Notes under the pieces: model-generated
What the model was told of the DNA's origin: nothing
Databases searched by the model: none
Seen by the model: only the letters and a program-made list of their open reading frames with translations
From: Hevea brasiliensis
Lineage: Eukaryota > Streptophyta > Magnoliopsida > Malpighiales > Euphorbiaceae
Direction of reading: 5' to 3'
DNA: 64,000 nucleotides
NCBI RefSeq assembly: GCF_030052815.1
Contig: NC_079499.1
Location: 70,881,760 to 70,945,759 of the forward strand
Program-made: the position numbers and the translations under genes
Shown: positions 60,280 to 64,000 of the stretch, piece by piece
How positions within the stretch are numbered: position 1 is the first letter of the stretch
How the letters are laid out: the number at the start of each line of letters is the position of its first letter

Positions 60280-60456
60280 TTTCCTCTTACCCGATCTATA
60301 GTGTAGCCGAGCAAAGGAATGTCACATTCTGTGTCGAAGCACCTAATCCTATCTTATTCCAATTATGATCAATTATATTCATAATAATTTAATTAAGAAA
60401 AATTTTAAATGGAAACTGCAAGAGTTTCTCCGTGTTATTAATATTTGACTTGTTAA
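60280..60456 (-). mobile_element. Fragment of a C-like LTR end
   Basis: On the minus strand it ends TTTGCTCGGCTACACTATAG ATCGGGTAAGAG, like the 3' end of LTR C, but the terminal GGTGTTACA is missing. About 170 bp of similarity. Confidence 0.7.
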
Positions 60457-60870
60457 ATGTAACGCCCTCACCATCGGTAGTCCGTACATTCTACTGTTCC
60501 AATGACTAATGTCTGTTTGGATAGTCAGAATGTCTGGAACTACACTTAAAATATAGTGAAGAGGCATAAGTTGATGGAATAAATGTTAAGAAAATATAGA
60601 AAAAATTTAGAGAAAATAAAATAAAATTAAGAGAATTTATCAATTGCTACAAAAAAATAATAATAACTTGATGAGCACCACGAAGGGCATTTTGGTCATT
60701 TCACCCCCAGAGGTGAATTTTGATCTAAATGTCAAATTAAAAATTGAGAGAATAAAATAATTAACATAAATTAAAATTTATGAATTTGAATTAGGAAAAT
60801 GAGAAGAGAAAGAAGAAGAAAAGAAAAGAAAAGAAAAGAAAAAAAGACTTATGACATAAAATAAAGATTT
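60457..60870 (+). mobile_element. Fragment of a D/C-like LTR start
   Basis: Begins TGTAACGCCCTCACC and follows the D/C/G pattern (CCGTACATTCTACTGTTCC, GGGCATTTTGGTCATTTC, then an AAAAG-rich run) for about 400 bp before changing to unrelated sequence at a TA repeat. Confidence 0.8.
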
Positions 60871-60874
60871 AAGT

Positions 60875-60877
<3 letters not shown>

Positions 60878-60907
<30 letters not shown>
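60878..60907. repeat. (TA)n microsatellite
   Basis: TA run of about 30 bp at the edge of the LTR fragment. Confidence 0.9.
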
Positions 60908-60908
<1 letters not shown>

Positions 60909-61457
60909 AATGGACACGCAGGATCGAAGGGATATCCAACAGAGATAAAATTAATATAAAGAAGAAGAAGAAAGAACAATAAATAATAGATGGATGCAGT
61001 AAAATGAAAATGAGAATGCAATAAATCAACAAGTTATAATAGCATAAAATTATGGGCGGTAGAACCAGCTACGGATATAGATATAAAGAATAAAACAACA
61101 ATTCATAAAAGCATAAAAATATGGGCGGTAGAACCAGCCACGGATATAGATTCGAAAAACAAATAAAGACTATAAGAAGAAAACAAATAAAGATTGTAAG
61201 AAGATAGCTTTATTGAAGCTCTGATATTGAACACTCACAAGGAGATAAGATAAGGAAGGGGAGAGCTACCTCTAAGGAAAACGTATAAAGAAAAACTTGT
61301 AAAATGAAGTAGAGAGCCTCCTCCTTTTATAGATGAAGGAAAGAGGTTTACAATGATTATAAGTTACTATTACACATGTGAAAGGTAAAAAGATAAGTGG
61401 AGTGGAAAATGTCAAAAGTTGTTGCAAAATGTCAAAAGTTGTTGCAAGTGGAGTTCC
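60908..61457 (-). promoter_or_regulatory. Promoter/leader-like remnant of an unidentified retroelement
   Basis: Read on the minus strand: two tandem copies of TTTTGACATTTTGCAACAAC (61418-61448), a TATA box CTATAAAAGGAGGAGGC (61316-61333), about 100 bp later TATCAGAGC (similar to the tRNA-iMet binding site), then CAATAAAG. Farther on, the block TCCGTGGCTGGTTCTACCGC occurs twice about 72 bp apart (61046-61083 and 61118-61153). The order of TATA box, short leader, PBS-like sequence and polyadenylation signal is seen in LTR retrotransposons and plant pararetroviruses. No coding sequence is attached and I cannot name the family. Confidence 0.4.
61046..61153. repeat. Two-copy direct repeat, about 72-bp period
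   Basis: ATGGGCGGTAGAACCAGC and the following ACGGATATAGAT occur twice with one or two changes. Confidence 0.85.
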
Positions 61458-64000
61458 TGTGACACCCCTTACCCGTCTATAGTGTAGCCGAGCAAGCTAT
61501 GCCACACGGTGTACCGGCACACTCTATTTTATCTATATTAATTTTCATCATAATTTTGAATATAACTTGCGAAATATAATTTATTTAAGTCATTTATTGA
61601 AATTATAATTTATTTGAGGTTCCGGAAAATTTATAGAAAATCCGGCAGAGTACCGGCTAAAAATGGAGAAAACAGTTCTTCGAAACCTATTCAAAGCACT
61701 TCCAAATAATTTCCAAACCATCCCAACTTCAATTCATCAACAAAGTCTCAATATCAAAATCTCAACAACATTTCTCAATTTCAGTTCTCAATCATCCATT
61801 CCTCATATACAAACAATAAATAAATGCTCAAGTTTTGCATTCATAACCATAACTTTCATTATTTACATAAACATCAAAATACATTACATAGATCCAAATA
61901 CATATGAGAAAATAAAAATTTAATTACAAAATGCCAAAATGACACCTAGTGTCCTACCAATGCACAGCAGAAGTTGAGGTGACACGGACACAGTGCAGAA
62001 CTGCAGGATGGACTCACCCAGTCTGTGGTCTACTGGGCTCACGATCTATATCTCCAGTACCTACGCGTGGCAAAAGCAACGCGCTAAGCAATAATGCTTA
62101 GTGGTGCAATAATATAATAAAAGAAAATGGCAGAAAGTAAGTATGTATAGAATGTGTATGATTTCTTTATTTGGTATTGGTATATCCATTATTTCATTAA
62201 CTTTGTCCACTTTTATTCATTTGGTTGCCCCAAGCAACCTACACTAGATGACTGGACTGGATAACGGGTAAACTGGTACTGGGTATCAAGTACCTCGGGC
62301 CGTCACACCATCGGTCACATATGCATCTCCCGATGTGCAACAGAACAGCTAACAAGCTGTTATAACATCAGGCACAAGGCCAAAGCTCAATACAAGGTCA
62401 GAATGGCTAAAAGCCATGAAATCACAAAATGGCATATTGCCATGTGCAGTACTGCTAACTGAACCCTATTGGCATGCCAAACTATCCAAACCAATCTTGT
62501 TAGGTATACTAGGGCATTTGAAACTTTTAAATTCTTCAATTTGTGAATTTCAAGTTTTGGTGTTACTATTCACCTCATTGGTCAACAAAAATGTTGACTT
62601 TTGGATAGAAAATATGTACATTGACTTTGGCACTCCCAATATACCACATTTTACATTTAAAACTTGTTAGAATTGGTCACCATTACCATTTCTAATTTAA
62701 AACCAAGAGGGCAGAAAATTTCAGTTTTTGTAGCATAAGTTTACTGTTCCATTAAGCACTGTTGCAGTGGGAATTTGAAGAAATGGCAAACATGAAAGTT
62801 GTTCCTTATTTTGTCTAGTTGAATTTCTTTTTTTTGAATCACTCCATTTGGAGTTTTGCAGCTCCAGACATGGCCCAAAAATCACAGCTGGCCGGATTGC
62901 CAATCTGCAGAATTGACCATATCTACAGTAACATGAACAGTGACTGAAATCACTTTGTTGGATGGGTTCTGGCCATAATTTGGGGTAAGTTCCTTCATGA
63001 AAGTTGTTTGTCTATGTCTTAACTTGTTGCTGTAAAAATATCAGGTTAATTGACCATATCTACAGTAAGTTATGGCCAAATGAACAGTTACTGTTCATTT
63101 GGTCATTTCTGCAGGTGCTGTTGCAGGGTATCCGGATAGGGGCCAACTTTTGGTCCTCTTGCTTTGGTCTTTTGGGCATGGTTTCTTCAGAAAAAATGTG
63201 CCATTATAAGCCTAGTTTCATGTCCAATTGGCCAAACACCAATTGGACCAACACAGCCAAAGATATGGCTGTCCAAGTGGACTGAAATCTCACACCCCGC
63301 CGCCTCATTGGGCAGCATACTCATTCACTTTGCCATGCTATATTTCAGTCCAATTTATGGTCAATTTACCTCAAATGGTCGCTAATTGACCATTAGAGTG
63401 TTCTTTAACAATTTCATAAGCCAAGTCAAATTTTCTCTCCTAAACCCTAGCTCAAATTCATAGTTTTGTACAAACTACCCTAGTTAACTAACTAAATCAA
63501 TATCCTTATGTTTATATACTTTAAACTTGATTTGTAGTTCATTCCAAGTCAATAAAAAACACCCAATTCTATTCCTTCATTAGGGCAGCTGAAATCCATG
63601 GGGTGCATACACTCAACTTTTATTCATTTAAGTTACAAAATCTCACCTATTTTAAGTAACTATCATGGATTAAAAGAGGTTTTTGTATAAATATGCACTA
63701 ACCTCTTGTAGGCAGATTTTTCCCAACTCAAAACTTCACTTTCCTTCACTTTCTAGGCTGCCAAACACTTCCCAAGAGGTATAGACAAGTTTTTAGTGAA
63801 AGGACTTAGGGGATTTGAGGTAAGATTGGAGAGATTTTTCAAGCTTGAATCAAGAAGAGAAATGGAGGTCTTCTTGGCCATGTGGTGCGGCTGGAAATGA
63901 GGTTGAAGATGGCTGATAGGTTTTTGATTTTCTTTAGTCTCTTTTGTCTCTTTTATTAGTTAATTTAAAGGGTTGTTTAATTTTGATTGGTGGAAGCTTT
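61458..64000 (-). mobile_element. C-like LTR, cut by right window edge
   Basis: The minus-strand end is ...GACGGGTAAGGGGTGTCACA at 61458. The interior follows LTR C (for example CTACAAGAGGTTAGTGCA and TGTTTGGCAGCCTAGAAAG near 63690-63770) and shares the twin hairpin at 62063-62101. To the left of 61458 there is no PBS, so this is a solo LTR or a 3' LTR whose internal region lies beyond the window. Confidence 0.85.
62063..62101 (-). promoter_or_regulatory. Twin hairpin in LTR (right-edge copy)
   Basis: Minus strand: CTAAGCA-TTAT-TGCTTAG, then GCGCG...CGCGT and AGGTACTGGAG. Confidence 0.6.

Noticed and set aside
61663..61923. 86-codon plus-strand frame in the right-edge LTR
   Set aside because: It is antisense to the LTR, low in complexity and has no counterpart in LTR C.

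Overview
The window is plant nuclear DNA. It is AT-rich, has no rRNA, tRNA or intact host gene that I can see, and is built almost wholly from LTR retrotransposons of the Ty3/gypsy superfamily. The pol proteins carry gag with a CCHC knuckle, protease, RT, RNase H, integrase and a C-terminal chromodomain. The primer-binding sites match initiator Met-tRNA and the LTRs are very long (3.1-4.1 kb). This fits plant chromoviruses of the Tekay/Del type. A dicot is likely; a Euphorbiaceae-like genome is only a guess.

Layout. 1-752 is the end of an LTR that runs off the left edge. 753-6351 is AT-rich intergenic DNA holding one non-autonomous hAT-like transposon (4426-5811), itself hit by the 3' end of an RTE-type LINE. 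6352-48205 is one element (called D) swollen to 42 kb by nested insertions. D's 3' LTR received solo LTR A at 17472. A received solo LTR C (20114-24181) and, near its end, element E (24929-48071). E's RT gene is broken by an inverted LTR (F, 28346-31513), and E's gag is split by element B (33248-43959). Five of the six insertion events have matched 5-bp target duplications (two with one mismatch); F does not. After 361 bp of unassigned sequence comes a complete 11.2-kb relative of D, element G (48572-59742). 59748-61457 holds LTR scraps and a promoter-like stretch. 61458-64000 is a C-like LTR on the minus strand that runs off the right edge.

How the parts work together. No element looks autonomous now. 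D and G have all pol domains but many stops. E is truncated in RT. B has gag and a mutant protease but no usable polymerase or integrase, yet its two LTRs are the most alike, so it probably moved last using proteins from a relative.

Points of most interest: a 73/74-bp GT-AG intron inside the integrase gene of D and G, supported by the reading frame; a pair of adjacent hairpins kept in nearly every LTR while the stem sequences change together; a 6.6-kb inverted LTR pair with a gag spacer; and B's loss of pol with a second protease-like piece fused to its RT start.
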